Positions 1 to 9,583 are shown, counted from the stretch's first letter. The stretch is 64,000 nucleotides of DNA from Nocardioides campestrisoli (GCF_013624435.2 NZ_CP061768.1:1116001-1180000); one strand, 5' to 3'. The notes: generated by a model from the sequence alone, not told the origin. Program-made: numbers and translations.

Positions 1-1221
1 GGCCGCGCGCTGAAGGTGACCGGCCGGACCTCGTTCATGCTCTCGGGCGCCCAGCTCGGCATCACCGTCACCGGTCTGCTCGTGGGGTACGTCGCCGAGC
101 CGCTGATCGGTCAGTCCCTCGGCACGCTGCTCGGCGGCGTGGGGGTGCCGACCGCGGTCGGCATCGCCGTGGGCACCGTGCTGGCCCTGGTCGTCTCCAC
201 CGGCGTGCAGATGGTCTTCGGCGAGCTCTTCCCCAAGAACCTCGCGATCGCCCGGCCGGAGCCGGTGGCCCGCTGGCTGGCCACCTCGACCCTGGTCTAC
301 CTCAAGCTCGCCGGCTGGCTGATCTGGTTCTTCGACCAGTCCTCCAACCTCCTGCTCAAGGCCCTGCGGATCGAGCCGGTGCACGACGTGGAGCACTCGG
401 CCACCGCCCGCGACCTCGAGCACATCATCGCCGAGTCCCGGGAGACCGGGGACCTGCCGGCCGAGCTCTCCATGCTGCTCGACCGGATCCTGGACTTCCC
501 CGACCAGGACGTGGAGCACGCGATGATCCCGCGCGTCCAGGTCGACACGGTCGACGCGGACGCGACCGTCGCCCAGCTGCGCGAGGAGATGGCCGGTGGC
601 CACTCCCGCTACCCGGTGCTGGACGAGGACGAGCGGGTCGTCGGGGTGGTCCACCTCGTCGACGTCCTGGCCCTGGGTCAGGACGACGCCGGCCGCACCG
701 CGGGCGACCTGGCGCGACCGGCCCTGATGGTGCCCGCGTCGATGGCCCTGCCGGACGCCGTGCGCGAGCTCTCGCGCACCCGCAACCAGCTGGCCTGCGT
801 GCTCGACGAGCACGGCGGCTTCGACGGCGTGCTCACGGTCGAGGACCTGGCCGAGGAGCTGGTCGGGGAGATCACCGACGAGCACGACGAGCTGCCCGCG
901 CCGCACGTGCACGGCGACCCGACGAGCAACGAGTGGACGGTCGCCGGCGGCTCCCACGTCGACGAGGTCGAGCGCGCGCTGGGACACGAGCTGCCCGCCG
1001 GCGACTACGAGACGCTGGGCGGCCTGGTCATCGCCCACCACGGCCGCTTCCCCGAGGAGGGCGAGGTGGTCCTGGTGCCGCTGCCCCTGGACCCCGGCGG
1101 ATACGCCGACTCGGAGGAGCCGACCCACCTGCAGGCCCGCCTGCAGGTGCTCGAGGTGCAGGACCACATCCCGGTCACCGTCCGGATCACGCTCGAACCG
1201 ATCGCTGAGGAGCAGTCCTGA
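1..1221 (+). CDS. CNNM/CBS-domain membrane protein (hemolysin family), 5'-truncated by window edge
   Basis: The frame is open from base 1, so the true start lies upstream; 406 residues are visible. The visible part begins inside the DUF21/CNNM membrane domain with SGAQLGITVTGLLVG and hydrophobic segments to about residue 110. A CBS pair follows (MIPRVQVDTV, then SRYPVLDEDERVVGVVHLVDVL and a second copy around residues 245-290). A C-terminal CorC/HlyC-type domain ends the protein (TLGGLVIAHHGRFPEEGEVV). The family is linked to divalent-cation (Mg/Co) transport, although 'hemolysin' is the common label. The stop overlaps the start of the next paralogue (ATGA), so the two are translationally coupled and may act as one complex. 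The substrate is inferred from the family only. Confidence 0.85.
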   Translation, partial: GRALKVTGRTSFMLSGAQLGITVTGLLVGYVAEPLIGQSLGTLLGGVGVPTAVGIAVGTVLALVVSTGVQMVFGELFPKNLAIARPEPVARWLATSTLVYLKLAGWLIWFFDQSSNLLLKALRIEPVHDVEHSATARDLEHIIAESRETGDLPAELSMLLDRILDFPDQDVEHAMIPRVQVDTVDADATVAQLREEMAGGHSRYPVLDEDERVVGVVHLVDVLALGQDDAGRTAGDLARPALMVPASMALPDAVRELSRTRNQLACVLDEHGGFDGVLTVEDLAEELVGEITDEHDELPAPHVHGDPTSNEWTVAGGSHVDEVERALGHELPAGDYETLGGLVIAHHGRFPEEGEVVLVPLPLDPGGYADSEEPTHLQARLQVLEVQDHIPVTVRITLEPIAEEQS

Positions 1222-2279
1222 TGGAGAACCCCTGGGTGGTGACCGGCGCCACCATCGCGATCATCGCGCTGAGTGCCTTCTTCGTGGCGGCCGAGTTCGC
1301 CCTGATCGCCGCGCGCAAGCACCGGCTGGAGGACGCCGCGGTGACCAGCCGCTCGGCCCGGGCCGCGCTGCGCAGCACCTCCGAGCTGACCCTGCTGCTG
1401 GCCGGCTCCCAGCTCGGCATCACAGTCTGCACGCTGGCGCTGGGCGCGATCACCAAGCCGGCCGTGCACCACTGGCTCACCCCACACTTCAACGACTGGG
1501 GGCTGCCCCTGTGGGGCGCCGACGTGGCCGGCTTCGTGCTCGCCCTGGTGATCGTCACCTTCCTGCACCTGGTGGTCGGCGAGATGGCGCCCAAGTCCTG
1601 GGCCATCGCCCACCCGGAGAAGTCCGCGATCATGCTGGCCCTGCCGATGCGCGCCTTCATGTGGCTCTTCCGCCCGGTGCTGCGAGCCCTCAACGAGACG
1701 GCCAACTGGTGCCTGCGCAGGGTCGGGGTCGACCCCGACGACGCCGCCGGCACCGGGCAGGACCCGGACGCCCTGCGGCACCTGGTCGAGCACTCGGTCA
1801 ACGTCGGGGCGCTGGACGCCAGCTACTCGGCCCAGTTCTCCCAGGCGCTGGAGCTGGAGACCATGACGCTGGCCGACATCGTCCGCCGTACGCCGCTCAC
1901 CGCGGTCCCGGCCAGCGCCACCGTCGGCCAGGTGCAGGAGATCTCCCGCGCCTCGGGTCACCTGCGCATCCTGGTGCGCGAGGACGGTGCGCTGGCGGGG
2001 GCGGTCGACGGGGCGGCCGGCGGGGTGATCGGCATGGTGCACGTGCGCGACACGTTGGTCCGGCCCGGCGGGGCGGGCCTCGCGGAGATGGTCCGTCCGG
2101 TCGAGACCCTCGCCGGGGCCACCACCATCTACGACGCGCTGGCGCACATGCGCCGGGCGAGCAGCCAGCTGGTGCTGGTGCAGGAGGAGGGCGAGGTGGT
2201 CGGCGTGATCACCATGGCCGACCTGCTCAACCGGCTCTTCCCGCACACCCCGGAGCGGGCACCCGCCCCGAGCGCCTGA
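1221..2279 (+). CDS. CNNM/CBS-domain membrane protein (hemolysin family), second paralogue
   Basis: This 352-residue protein starts at an ATG overlapping the previous stop. It has an N-terminal DUF21 domain with about four hydrophobic segments (residues 5-25, 55-80, 95-125, 135-160) and the SQLGITVCTLALGAITKPAV signature. A CBS pair lies around residues 215-345, the second half being SQLVLVQEEGEVVGVITMADLL. Unlike its upstream partner it ends right after the CBS pair and lacks the CorC/HlyC C-terminal domain. Long and short CNNM paralogues in tandem are common in actinobacteria. The role is probably cation transport or homeostasis at the membrane. Confidence 0.85.
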   Translation: MENPWVVTGATIAIIALSAFFVAAEFALIAARKHRLEDAAVTSRSARAALRSTSELTLLLAGSQLGITVCTLALGAITKPAVHHWLTPHFNDWGLPLWGADVAGFVLALVIVTFLHLVVGEMAPKSWAIAHPEKSAIMLALPMRAFMWLFRPVLRALNETANWCLRRVGVDPDDAAGTGQDPDALRHLVEHSVNVGALDASYSAQFSQALELETMTLADIVRRTPLTAVPASATVGQVQEISRASGHLRILVREDGALAGAVDGAAGGVIGMVHVRDTLVRPGGAGLAEMVRPVETLAGATTIYDALAHMRRASSQLVLVQEEGEVVGVITMADLLNRLFPHTPERAPAPSA

Positions 2280-2283
2280 CCTC

Positions 2284-2348
2284 CCCGGGCGGGCGGACCG
2301 TTCCCCAGGATTCGCCCCGCGTGTCGCTGGCGCGGCCACCCGCCCGGG
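2284..2348. terminator. Inverted repeat downstream of the CNNM pair
   Basis: CCCGGGCGGG (2284-2293) and its complement CCCGCCCGGG (2339-2348) flank 45 bp, starting 5 bp after the CNNM stop. The long loop and lack of a T-tract make this a weak terminator call. The rest of the 2280-2537 gap holds no gene that I can see. Confidence 0.35.
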
Positions 2349-2537
2349 CGTACGTTGCCAGGCATCGACGCGTGGGGAAGCGCGCCGACACCGGGAGGCC
2401 GTTCGTGAGGATTCACGACTTCGCAGCACACCACGGGTGGCGGTTCGCCTCGCGCGGTGTCGGAGGAGGCCGGCACTCCGGTCTTCGGGTCCTTTCCTGG
2501 TCCGTCAGCACGAACTAGGGCCGGGCGAGGAGTGCGC

Positions 2538-3953
2538 GTGCCGGACCGTGAGGGTGAGAACGACGTGGCCGCCACCGAGCACAGCAGCACCGCCCCGGGC
2601 TCCACCAGCGCCGCCGGCGCTCCCAGTACCGGCAGCACCGCGCCGCCACCCTCCGGGGCGGGACGCACCTACGTCGTGGACACCAGCGTCCTGCTGGCCG
2701 ATCCCGGCGCGATCAACCGGTTCGCCGAGCACGAGGTGGTGCTCCCGGTGGTGGTGGTCACCGAGCTGGAGGGCAAGCGGCACCACCCCGAGCTCGGCTA
2801 CTTCGCGCGCGCCGCACTGCGGATGCTCGACGAGCTCAGGGTCGTGCACGGGCGCCTGGACCAGCCGGTGCCGGTCGGGGACGCCGGGGGATCCCTGCGG
2901 GTCGAGCTCAACCACACCGACCCGGGCTCCCTGCCCTCGGGCTTCCGGCTCGGCGACAACGACACCCGGATCCTCTCGGTCGCGCGCAACCTGGCCGACG
3001 AGGGGTACGCCGTCACGCTGGTCTCCAAGGACCTACCGCTGCGGATCAAGGCCTCCGCGGTCGGGCTGGACGCCGAGGAGTACCGGGCCGAGGGGATCAG
3101 CGAGTCCGACACCGGATACACCGGGATGGCCGAGGTGGCCGTCGCCTCCGCCGACCTCGACCTGCTCTACGACGAGGGCACCGTCGACCTGGACGAGGCT
3201 CGCGACCTGCCCTGCCACACCGGCCTGGTGCTGCTCTCGGACCGCGGCACGGCGCTGGGCCGGGTGACCCCGGAGAAGCGGGTGCAGCTGGTCAAGGGGG
3301 ACCGGGAGGTCTTCGGCATCCACGGCCGCTCGGCCGAGCAGCGCCTCGCCCTGGAGATGCTGCTGGACCCCGACATCGGGATCGTCTCCCTCGGCGGGCG
3401 GGCCGGCACCGGCAAGTCGGCGATGGCCTTGTGCGCCGGCCTCGAGGCGGTGCTGGAACGACGCCAGCACACCCGGGTCGTCGTCTTCCGGCCGCTCTTC
3501 GCCGTGGGTGGCCAGGAGCTCGGCTACCTGCCCGGGTCGGAGTCGGAGAAGATGTCCCCCTGGGGCCAGGCGGTCTTCGACACCCTCAACGCGCTGGTCT
3601 CCCCGGCCGTGGTGGAGGAGGTGCTCGACCGGGGGATGCTCGAGGTGCTGCCGCTCACGCACATCCGCGGTCGGTCGCTGCACGACGCGTTCGTGATCGT
3701 CGACGAGGCCCAGTCGCTGGAGCGCAACGTCCTGCTCACCGTGCTGTCGCGGATCGGGGCCAACTCCAAGGTGGTGCTCACCCACGACGTGGCCCAGCGC
3801 GACAACCTGCGGGTGGGACGCCACGACGGCATCGTCGCGGTGGTGGAGAAGCTCAAGGGGCACCCGCTCTTCGCCCACGTCACGCTGACCCGCTCCGAGC
3901 GCTCGCCGATCGCGGCGCTCGTCACGGAGATGCTCGAGCACGTCACCGTCTGA
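2538..3953 (+). CDS. PIN-domain/PhoH-family ATPase-nuclease fusion
   Basis: A 471-residue fusion. The PIN RNase domain (about residues 44-190) opens with [15 protein letters not shown] and keeps acidic residues, including the D of GDNDTRIL. The PhoH P-loop ATPase domain begins near residue 270, with Walker A GRAGTGKS (about 286-293) and Walker B VIVDEAQ (about 385-391). This PIN-PhoH (PhoH2/YlaK) arrangement is linked to RNA unwinding and cleavage. The first 40 residues are Ser/Thr/Pro-rich and low in complexity. I chose the GTG at 2538 because GCGAGGAG sits 5 nt upstream; a GTG at 2565 is the main alternative. Confidence 0.88.
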   Translation: MPDREGENDVAATEHSSTAPGSTSAAGAPSTGSTAPPPSGAGRTYVVDTSVLLADPGAINRFAEHEVVLPVVVVTELEGKRHHPELGYFARAALRMLDELRVVHGRLDQPVPVGDAGGSLRVELNHTDPGSLPSGFRLGDNDTRILSVARNLADEGYAVTLVSKDLPLRIKASAVGLDAEEYRAEGISESDTGYTGMAEVAVASADLDLLYDEGTVDLDEARDLPCHTGLVLLSDRGTALGRVTPEKRVQLVKGDREVFGIHGRSAEQRLALEMLLDPDIGIVSLGGRAGTGKSAMALCAGLEAVLERRQHTRVVVFRPLFAVGGQELGYLPGSESEKMSPWGQAVFDTLNALVSPAVVEEVLDRGMLEVLPLTHIRGRSLHDAFVIVDEAQSLERNVLLTVLSRIGANSKVVLTHDVAQRDNLRVGRHDGIVAVVEKLKGHPLFAHVTLTRSERSPIAALVTEMLEHVTV

Positions 3954-4030
3954 CGGAAAGGCGGGCACCGCGGCCCTCGGGGGGCTGCGGACGTGTGAGG
4001 TGCCTCGTACGCGACGAGAGCGCGGTCACC

Positions 4031-4065
4031 CGGAGGGTGTCAGGAGTTCTTCCTGACACCCTCCG
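4031..4065. terminator. 15-bp perfect hairpin after the PIN-PhoH gene
   Basis: CGGAGGGTGTCAGGA at 4031-4045 pairs perfectly with 4051-4065 across a 5-nt loop (GTTCT), 77 bp after the phoH-like stop. It has no T-run, as is usual in high-GC actinobacteria. An intrinsic terminator is the simplest reading. Confidence 0.6.
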
Positions 4066-4090
4066 TGACGTATGTGAACACGTTGTGACG
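4065..4090 (+). promoter_or_regulatory. Three phased GTGA(C/A) direct repeats upstream of the transglycosylase gene
   Basis: GTGACG (4065), GTGAAC (4074) and GTGACG (4085) are direct repeats 9 and 11 bp apart, 144-169 bp before the ATG at 4234. Direct GTNAC-type repeats at about helical spacing resemble sites of the actinobacterial response regulator MtrA, which controls peptidoglycan-hydrolase genes. The match is by eye and tentative. Confidence 0.3.
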
Positions 4091-4233
4091 CAGTCGACCC
4101 CGAAAGTGCGCCCAACTGTTTGATTCGCCCTCGGGACCCGAGCACGTTGGGCTACTGACCGGTACCCGGCCGTACCTCTTTCCACACGTGCCGAGACCGG
4201 TCGTTCACCTGTCCCCGACCCCCCATTGAGATC

Positions 4234-4860
4234 ATGGTCGACCTGAAGAAGTTCTTTCCCCAGCACCGCGCATCCACCATCCACCAGGCCGGACGCCGGC
4301 TGAGCGACTTCATGCGCCGTCCACTCATGCAGGCCAAGGTCGCCGGCGCCGCCAGTGCCCTCGCCGTGGCCGCGGGCATGCTCGCCAGCCCGCCCGCGGC
4401 CGTGACCGCCAGCGAGGCCCCGGAGAGCGGCCGGATCCTCACGGTCCTCGATCACCTCCAGGACCGCGACGTCGCCTCCCGCGCGGGCGACCGGGCCAAG
4501 AAGGCCGCGGTCCAGGCCAAGACCCGGACCGGCAAGGTGGTCCGCCGGGTCGAGAACCTCAAGAACGCCGGTCCCAAGCAGATCGCCCGGGCGCTGATGC
4601 CCGAGTTCGGCTTCCCGCAGTCGCAGTTCGGCTGTCTGGACAAGCTCTACGTCAGCGAGAGCAACTGGCGGGTGGACGCCGACAACCCGACCTCGTCGGC
4701 GTACGGCATCCCGCAGGCGCTCACCCAGCTGCACGACCTGCCCCACGGCTACATGACGAACCCCGAGGTGCAGATCCGCTGGGGTCTGGGCTACATCAAG
4801 CGGCGCTACGGCAACCCCTGCGTGGCCTGGCAGTTCAAGGCCGCCAACAACTGGTACTGA
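4234..4860 (+). CDS. Secreted lytic-transglycosylase-like (SLT/Rpf-type) protein
   Basis: A 208-residue protein with an Arg-rich N-terminus, an apparent export segment (AASALAVAAGMLASPPAAV, about residues 45-65), a Lys/Arg-rich linker and a compact C-terminal lysozyme-fold domain. The last 85 residues carry the family pattern: KLYVSESNWRVDADNPTSSAYGIPQ with the catalytic-type Glu in SESNW, then GLGYIKRRYGNPCVAWQF. Related actinobacterial proteins are annotated as transglycosylase SLT-domain or resuscitation-promoting-factor-like and cleave peptidoglycan outside the membrane. No clear Shine-Dalgarno precedes the ATG, and an internal Met at position 32 is possible. Convergent with the following gene. 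Confidence 0.8.
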   Translation: MVDLKKFFPQHRASTIHQAGRRLSDFMRRPLMQAKVAGAASALAVAAGMLASPPAAVTASEAPESGRILTVLDHLQDRDVASRAGDRAKKAAVQAKTRTGKVVRRVENLKNAGPKQIARALMPEFGFPQSQFGCLDKLYVSESNWRVDADNPTSSAYGIPQALTQLHDLPHGYMTNPEVQIRWGLGYIKRRYGNPCVAWQFKAANNWY

Positions 4861-4889
4861 TCCCAGCGCACCACAGCGGACCAGTGCCC

Positions 4890-4927
4890 GTCCCGGCTGT
4901 CCGGCCTACCGGCCGAGCAGCCGGGAC
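4890..4927. terminator. Bidirectional terminator between convergent genes
   Basis: GTCCCGGCTG (4890-4899) pairs with CAGCCGGGAC (4918-4927); an inner GGCC/GGCC pair sits in the loop. It overlaps the last codons of the acyl-CoA synthetase gene and lies 30 bp after the transglycosylase stop, so it could end both transcripts. Confidence 0.65.
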
Positions 4928-6318
4928 TTCTGCACCTTGCCCATCTCGTTGCGCGGCAGCGTGCGCACGAAGCGGACTTCGCGAGGACGCTTGTGCGCGG
5001 AGAGCTCGGCCCCGACGTACGCCGTGAGCTCGGCGCCCAGCGCCGGCCCGGCGGTCTCGGCGTCGCGGGTGACCACGTGGGCGACGATCCGCTGGCCCAG
5101 GTCGGCGTCCGGCTCGCCCACCACGGCGCACTCGGCGACCGCGGGGTGCCCCAGCAGGACCGCCTCGATCTCCCCGGCCCCGATCCGGTAGCCCGCCGAC
5201 TTGATCAGGTCCACCGACTCCCGGCCCACGATCCGGTGCCGGCCGTCGGGCGCCACCACCGCGACGTCGCCCGTGCGGAACCAGCCGTCCGCGGTCCACG
5301 CCTCGGCGGTCGCCTCGGGCCGGTGCAGGTAGCCGTCGAAGAGCGTGGCGCCGCGCACCTCGAGCCGTCCCACCGACTCGCCGTCGTGCGGCACCGGGTC
5401 GCCGGCCTCGTCCCGGAGCCGCGTCTCCACCCCGGCCACCGGGACGCCGACCCAGCCGGCCTGCCGGACCCCGTCGGCCCGGGTCGCCACGGTGATCAGC
5501 GTCTCGCTCATCCCGTACCGCTCCACCACCTCGTGGCCGGTCAGCTCGCGCAGCCGCTCGAAGACCGGCACCGGCAGGGCGGCGCTGCCCGAGACGAGCA
5601 GCCGGGCGCCGCGCAGGGCCGCCGCGTGCTCCGGGGCCTCCGCGAGCCGCGACCAGATCGTCGGCACCGCGAACCACATCGTCGCCCCGGCCTCGGCGGC
5701 GCCGGCATAGGCCGCCGGGGTGCCGGCCCCGACGTGCACGAGACCGCCGCCCACCCGCAGCGGGCCGAGCACGCCGAGGATCAGCCCGTGCACGTGGAAG
5801 AGGGGCAGACCGTGCGCGAGCACGTCCTCCCCGGTCCAGGCCCAGGCCTCCGCGAGCGCGTCCAGCCCGGCGGCCACGGCCCGACGCGAGAGCAGCACGC
5901 CCTTGGGCAGGCCGGTGGTGCCGGAGGTGTAGAGCACGAAGGCAGTCCGCCCGGGGTCCACCTCGCGGGGCCGGTACGCCGACCGGGCGGCCACGTCGAC
6001 CTCCGTGACCGGCAGCGCGGTCCCTGCGGGGGCGCGACCCAGCCAGCAGTCGGGGGAGGAGTCGGCCAGCACGTGGTCGAGCTCGGCGCGGCCCGAGTCC
6101 GGCGGCACCGGCACCACCTCGACGCCGGCCAGCAGGGCTCCGACCACCGCCACCACCGTCTCCATCGCCGGAGTGGCCAGCACGGCGACCCGACAGGTCC
6201 CGCGCAGGTCGTCCGCGACCTGCGCGGCGGCGCCGAGCAGCGCGTCGTACGTCAGGGTGGTGCCGGCCACGGTGACCTGCTGGGTGCCTCGCCGGCCGGA
6301 CTCGAGTGCGGTGAGCAT
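4906..6318 (-). CDS. Acyl-CoA (malonyl-CoA-type) synthetase, AMP-dependent
   Basis: An ANL-superfamily adenylating enzyme of 470 residues. The A3 P-loop YTSGTTGLPKG is at residues 130-140, followed by the YGMSET core motif, GWFRTGD, and a C-terminal catalytic lysine region ending NEMGKVQKS. It is compact and resembles malonyl-CoA synthetase MatB and short-chain acyl-CoA ligases, activating a free acid to acyl-AMP and then acyl-CoA in the cytoplasm. Substrate choice cannot be read with certainty. The start is set at the ATG for MLTALESG; an upstream in-frame GTG at 6384 would put the N-terminus inside the intergenic hairpin and is unlikely. It lies downstream of fumC but is separated from it by a strong hairpin. 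Confidence 0.85.
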   Translation of the reverse strand: MLTALESGRRGTQQVTVAGTTLTYDALLGAAAQVADDLRGTCRVAVLATPAMETVVAVVGALLAGVEVVPVPPDSGRAELDHVLADSSPDCWLGRAPAGTALPVTEVDVAARSAYRPREVDPGRTAFVLYTSGTTGLPKGVLLSRRAVAAGLDALAEAWAWTGEDVLAHGLPLFHVHGLILGVLGPLRVGGGLVHVGAGTPAAYAGAAEAGATMWFAVPTIWSRLAEAPEHAAALRGARLLVSGSAALPVPVFERLRELTGHEVVERYGMSETLITVATRADGVRQAGWVGVPVAGVETRLRDEAGDPVPHDGESVGRLEVRGATLFDGYLHRPEATAEAWTADGWFRTGDVAVVAPDGRHRIVGRESVDLIKSAGYRIGAGEIEAVLLGHPAVAECAVVGEPDADLGQRIVAHVVTRDAETAGPALGAELTAYVGAELSAHKRPREVRFVRTLPRNEMGKVQKSRLLGR

Positions 6319-6340
6319 GGCCCCATGATGGCTGCCCCCG

Positions 6341-6394
6341 AAGTGGTGGGTTGATGTCGGTCCTGCGTCGAGAAGCGACACCAACCCACCACTT
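6341..6394 (-). terminator. 19-bp hairpin between fumC and the acyl-CoA synthetase gene
   Basis: AAGTGGTGGGTTG (6341-6353) and CAACCCACCACTT (6382-6394) are perfect complements. Pairing extends inward through TGTCG/CGACA with one A/C mismatch on the plus strand, which becomes a G-U pair in the minus-strand RNA. That gives a 19-bp stem with a 16-nt loop, 28 nt after the fumC stop. It probably terminates or attenuates fumC transcription. Confidence 0.6.
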
Positions 6395-6421
6395 CGCCCG
6401 GGACGGTGGGCGGAGGCGGGG

Positions 6422-7804
6422 TCAGGGGTGGGTCATCGACTCCACGTCGAGCGCGGCGTCGAGCTGCTCCTCGGTGAGCTCGCCACGGTCGACGTAGCCC
6501 AGTGCCAGCACGGTCTCGCGGATCGTCGCCCCGTCGGCCAGCGCCTTCTTCGCGATCTTGGCGGCCGCCTCGTAGCCGACGTACTTGTTGAGCGGGGTGA
6601 CCACGGACGGCGACGACTCGGCGTACCGGCGCATCCGCTCGACGTCCGCGGTGATCCCGTCGACGCACCGCTCGGCCAGCAGCCGGCTGGAGGTGGCGAG
6701 CAGGCGGATCGACTCCAGCAGGTTGCGCGCCATCACCGGCATCATCACGTTGAGCTCGAAGTTGCCTGCCCCGCCGGCCCAGGCGACGGTCGCGTCGTTG
6801 CCGACCACCTGGGCGCAGACCATCAGGGTGGCCTCGGGGAGCACCGGGTTGACCTTGCCCGGCATGATGCTCGAGCCCGGCTGGAGGTCGGGCAGGTGGA
6901 TCTCGGCCAGACCCGTGGTGGGGCCCGAGGACATCCAGCGCAGGTCGTTGCAGATCTTCGTCAGGCCGACCGCGAAGGTGCGCAGCACCCCCGAGAGCTC
7001 GACCAGCGAGTCGCGGGTGCCCTGGGCCTCGAAGTGGTTGCGGGACTCGGTGAAGGGCTGACCGGTGAACTCGCCCAGCTCCTCGATCACCCGGGCCGCG
7101 AAGCCGGGCGGGGTGTTGATCCCGGTGCCGACGGCGGTGCCGCCCAGCGGGAGCTCCCGGACCCGCGGGAGCACCGACTCCAGGCGCTCGACCGCCAGCC
7201 GCACGGTCGCGGCGTACCCGCCGAACTCCTGGCCCAGCATCACCGGGGTGGCGTCCATCAGGTGCGTGCGCCCGGACTTCACCACGCCGGCGAACTCCTC
7301 GGCCTTGCGCTCCAGCGAGGTCGCCAGCACGTCGAGGCTCGGCAGCAGGTCGTCGACCACGGCGAGCGTCGCGGCGACGTGGATGGAGGTGGGGAAGGTG
7401 TCGTTGGACGACTGCGAGGCGTTGACGTGGTCGTTGGGGTGGACCTCGACCCCGTCGGTCGAGGCGAGCGAGGCGATCACCTCGTTGGTGTTCATGTTGG
7501 AGCTGGTCCCGGACCCGGTCTGGAAGACGTCGAGCGGGAAATGCTCCAGGTGGTCCCCGGCGGCGATCCGCGCGGCCGCGGACTCGATCGCGGTGACCAG
7601 CTCCTCGGCGAGCACCTCGAGCTCGCCGTTGACCCGGGCCGCGGCCTGCTTGACCAGTCCGAGGGCCTGGACGTGCCGCGGCTCCAGGGTGGTGCCGCTG
7701 ATCGGAAAGTTCTCCACCGCGCGCTGGGTCTGGGCCCGCCACAGAGCGTCGCGAGGCACCTGGACCTCGCCCATGGAGTCGTGCTCGGTCCGGAAGTCAG
7801 TCAT
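6422..7804 (-). CDS. fumC: Class II fumarate hydratase
   Basis: Catalyses reversible hydration of fumarate to malate in the TCA cycle; an iron-independent homotetramer. The 460-residue length matches the family. Signatures: [14 protein letters not shown], the [14 protein letters not shown] loop, [21 protein letters not shown] and the mobile catalytic loop [12 protein letters not shown]. The ATG at 7804 is favoured because a TACGGT -10 box (7811-7816) ends 6 nt before it, implying a leaderless mRNA. A class I fumarase is also encoded in this window. Confidence 0.97.
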   Translation of the reverse strand: MTDFRTEHDSMGEVQVPRDALWRAQTQRAVENFPISGTTLEPRHVQALGLVKQAAARVNGELEVLAEELVTAIESAAARIAAGDHLEHFPLDVFQTGSGTSSNMNTNEVIASLASTDGVEVHPNDHVNASQSSNDTFPTSIHVAATLAVVDDLLPSLDVLATSLERKAEEFAGVVKSGRTHLMDATPVMLGQEFGGYAATVRLAVERLESVLPRVRELPLGGTAVGTGINTPPGFAARVIEELGEFTGQPFTESRNHFEAQGTRDSLVELSGVLRTFAVGLTKICNDLRWMSSGPTTGLAEIHLPDLQPGSSIMPGKVNPVLPEATLMVCAQVVGNDATVAWAGGAGNFELNVMMPVMARNLLESIRLLATSSRLLAERCVDGITADVERMRRYAESSPSVVTPLNKYVGYEAAAKIAKKALADGATIRETVLALGYVDRGELTEEQLDAALDVESMTHP

Positions 7805-7850
7805 GGCCGGACCGTACCCAGCCGGCGGTGGCGGCAACGCCGGTGTGCGT

Positions 7851-8531
7851 TCAGCGCCGGGCGGAGTAGAGGTAGTACGTCTCGGGGCGGTCCTGGAGCA
7901 GCACGTCGTACGCCTTCTCGTCGACCTCGCCGAACACCGTCGCGATCCGCGCCGCGAGCTCGGGGGAGTGGTCCGACGACCAGACCACCAGCACCCCGCC
8001 GGGGTTGAGCAGCTCGCGGCACTGGGTGAGGAAGCGCTCCCGGTAGAGCTCGGCGTTGTCCCGGTGCACCAGGTAGTGCGGCCCGTTGTCGACGTCGAGC
8101 AGGAGCAGGTCGTGCCCCTGGCGCGCCTCGGCGACCGCCATGGAGATGTCGGCGTTGACGATCTGCAGCCGCCGGTCGGCCAGCAGCCCCGGACCGTGCG
8201 GCACGGTGCCGTCGCGCATCCAGCCGATCAGCGGCTCCTCGATCTCGACCACGGTGACCTTCTCCACCCGCGGGTCGGCGAGCACCCGCTGCGTGGTGAA
8301 GCCGAGGCCCAGCCCGCCGATCACCACGTCGACGGGGGCCTCCACGAGGTCGAGGGCGAGGGCGGCCATCTCGATCTCCGAACCGGTCTCCAGGGTGTCC
8401 ATGACGAAGACGCCGTTGACCCGCAGCTCGAGCACGTCCGGCGCGCCCGGCCGGGTACGACGGCGCAGCACCAGCTCGCCCCGCTCGGACTCCGCGCGGG
8501 CCACCTCCACGTGCTGCTCGGGCTCGGTCAC
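7851..8531 (-). CDS. Spermidine-synthase-like methyltransferase
   Basis: A 226-residue protein with a Rossmann core: a glycine-rich SAM-type loop ([16 protein letters not shown]), an acidic residue after strand 2 ([13 protein letters not shown]), NADISMAV and a [10 protein letters not shown] motif. This is the polyamine-synthase/PABMT fold. Family members outside true polyamine operons are often annotated only as spermidine-synthase-like, so the acceptor is unknown. The GTG at 8531 is preceded by GGAGGAGGAG at good spacing; the frame remains open much further upstream but lies antisense to the B12-binding gene there and is not coding. The gene is divergent from that B12-binding gene. Confidence 0.75.
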   Translation of the reverse strand: MTEPEQHVEVARAESERGELVLRRRTRPGAPDVLELRVNGVFVMDTLETGSEIEMAALALDLVEAPVDVVIGGLGLGFTTQRVLADPRVEKVTVVEIEEPLIGWMRDGTVPHGPGLLADRRLQIVNADISMAVAEARQGHDLLLLDVDNGPHYLVHRDNAELYRERFLTQCRELLNPGGVLVVWSSDHSPELAARIATVFGEVDEKAYDVLLQDRPETYYLYSARR

Positions 8532-8730
8532 CGTCTCCTCCTCCACGGCCCGCCCGTTCCCCCGCGCCCGGCGTCGTACACCTGGGACCCGGTGCCTGCC
8601 GGGTGGCCGGACAACCGGGCCTCGTACCCCGTGGCCTTCGGAGCATGCGTTCTGTTGGGCAGGACGGCTAGGCTGGCGGCTCATGCTCGAGCCCTGGGTG
8701 TGGTTGACCCCGTACGAGGGAGCGACGAGC

Positions 8731-9546
8731 ATGATGGACCTGGCACCCACCGATCCGGATTCGACCAGCAGCAGGCCCGGCCGCGAGAGCCCCGAGAGCG
8801 AGACCGAGGGGGCCGAGCGGCGCCTGAGCGAGATCTCGTCCCTGCTGCACCAGGGCCTCTCGGCCGACGAGGCCGCCCTGCGGGTGCGGATCGAGGAGAG
8901 CGCCGAGGCGCCCGTGGCTCCGCGCCGGCTGGGCGACCCGGACGCCCTGTGGCGGGCGGCGTCCGACTTCGACGTGGAGGCCCTGGGGCGGGCCCTCGAC
9001 GAGGGCTTCGGGCTCGGCACGTTCGAGGAGGTCGTCGACGGGTGGCTCCTGCCCTCGCTGCACGAGCTCGGCCTCGCCTGGGCCCGCGGCGAGATCGGGG
9101 TCGCGGAGGAGCACTTCGCCTCCGCGAGCGTGCACCGTCGCCTGGCCACCGTCTTCGACCAGACGCCCCGGCAGGTGCACGCCCCGCGGGTGCTGGTCGG
9201 CCTGGCCACCGGCTCGCGGCACGAGCTCGGCGTGCTGGCCTTCGCGATCGCCCTGCGGCGTCAGGGCGTGGACGCGGTCTACCTGGGCGGCGACGTCCCG
9301 GTGGAGGCCTGGGTGTCCTCGGTGACCACGAAGTCCCCGGCCGGCGTGGTGATCGCCGTCCCGTCGGCCGAGGACGTGCCGGCCTCCCTCGCCCTGGTCT
9401 CGGCGCTGGCCGCGGCCGCGCCCGGGGTGCCCGTCGTCGCCGGCGGCAGCCACCAGGACGCGCTGCCGCCGCACGTCACCCCGCTGGGCCACCACATCAT
9501 GCCCGCGGCGACCCATCTGGCCGCGGCGGTCAAGGCGAAGGTCTGA
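8731..9546 (+). CDS. CarH-like cobalamin-binding protein without a DNA-binding domain
   Basis: With this start the protein has 271 residues. Residues 1-60 are polar and include a short helix (RLSEISSLLHQGLSADEAA) like the segment that follows the MerR domain in CarH/LitR regulators. Residues 68-145 form a B12-capping helical bundle with the Wx9EH motif of CarH photoreceptors (W117, E127, H128). Residues 152-271 are a B12-binding Rossmann domain with H164 in SRHELG as the likely lower axial ligand (HxxG kept, preceding acid replaced). There is no room for a winged-helix MerR domain. The ATG at 8731 follows GAGGGAG; an ATG at 8683 lies 8 nt after TAGGCT (8669-8674) and could be a leaderless alternative. 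Role unknown; perhaps light- or B12-dependent protein-protein signalling. Confidence 0.8.
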   Translation: MMDLAPTDPDSTSSRPGRESPESETEGAERRLSEISSLLHQGLSADEAALRVRIEESAEAPVAPRRLGDPDALWRAASDFDVEALGRALDEGFGLGTFEEVVDGWLLPSLHELGLAWARGEIGVAEEHFASASVHRRLATVFDQTPRQVHAPRVLVGLATGSRHELGVLAFAIALRRQGVDAVYLGGDVPVEAWVSSVTTKSPAGVVIAVPSAEDVPASLALVSALAAAAPGVPVVAGGSHQDALPPHVTPLGHHIMPAATHLAAAVKAKV

Positions 9547-9583
9547 GGTCCGGGGCGCGAGGCGCGGGCGCGGCGCCGTCGGC

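Noticed and set aside
1005..2429. Long open frame on the minus strand opposite the CNNM genes
   Set aside because: Arg/Gly/His-rich low-complexity translation with no domain; a by-product of G/C at third positions in the plus-strand genes.
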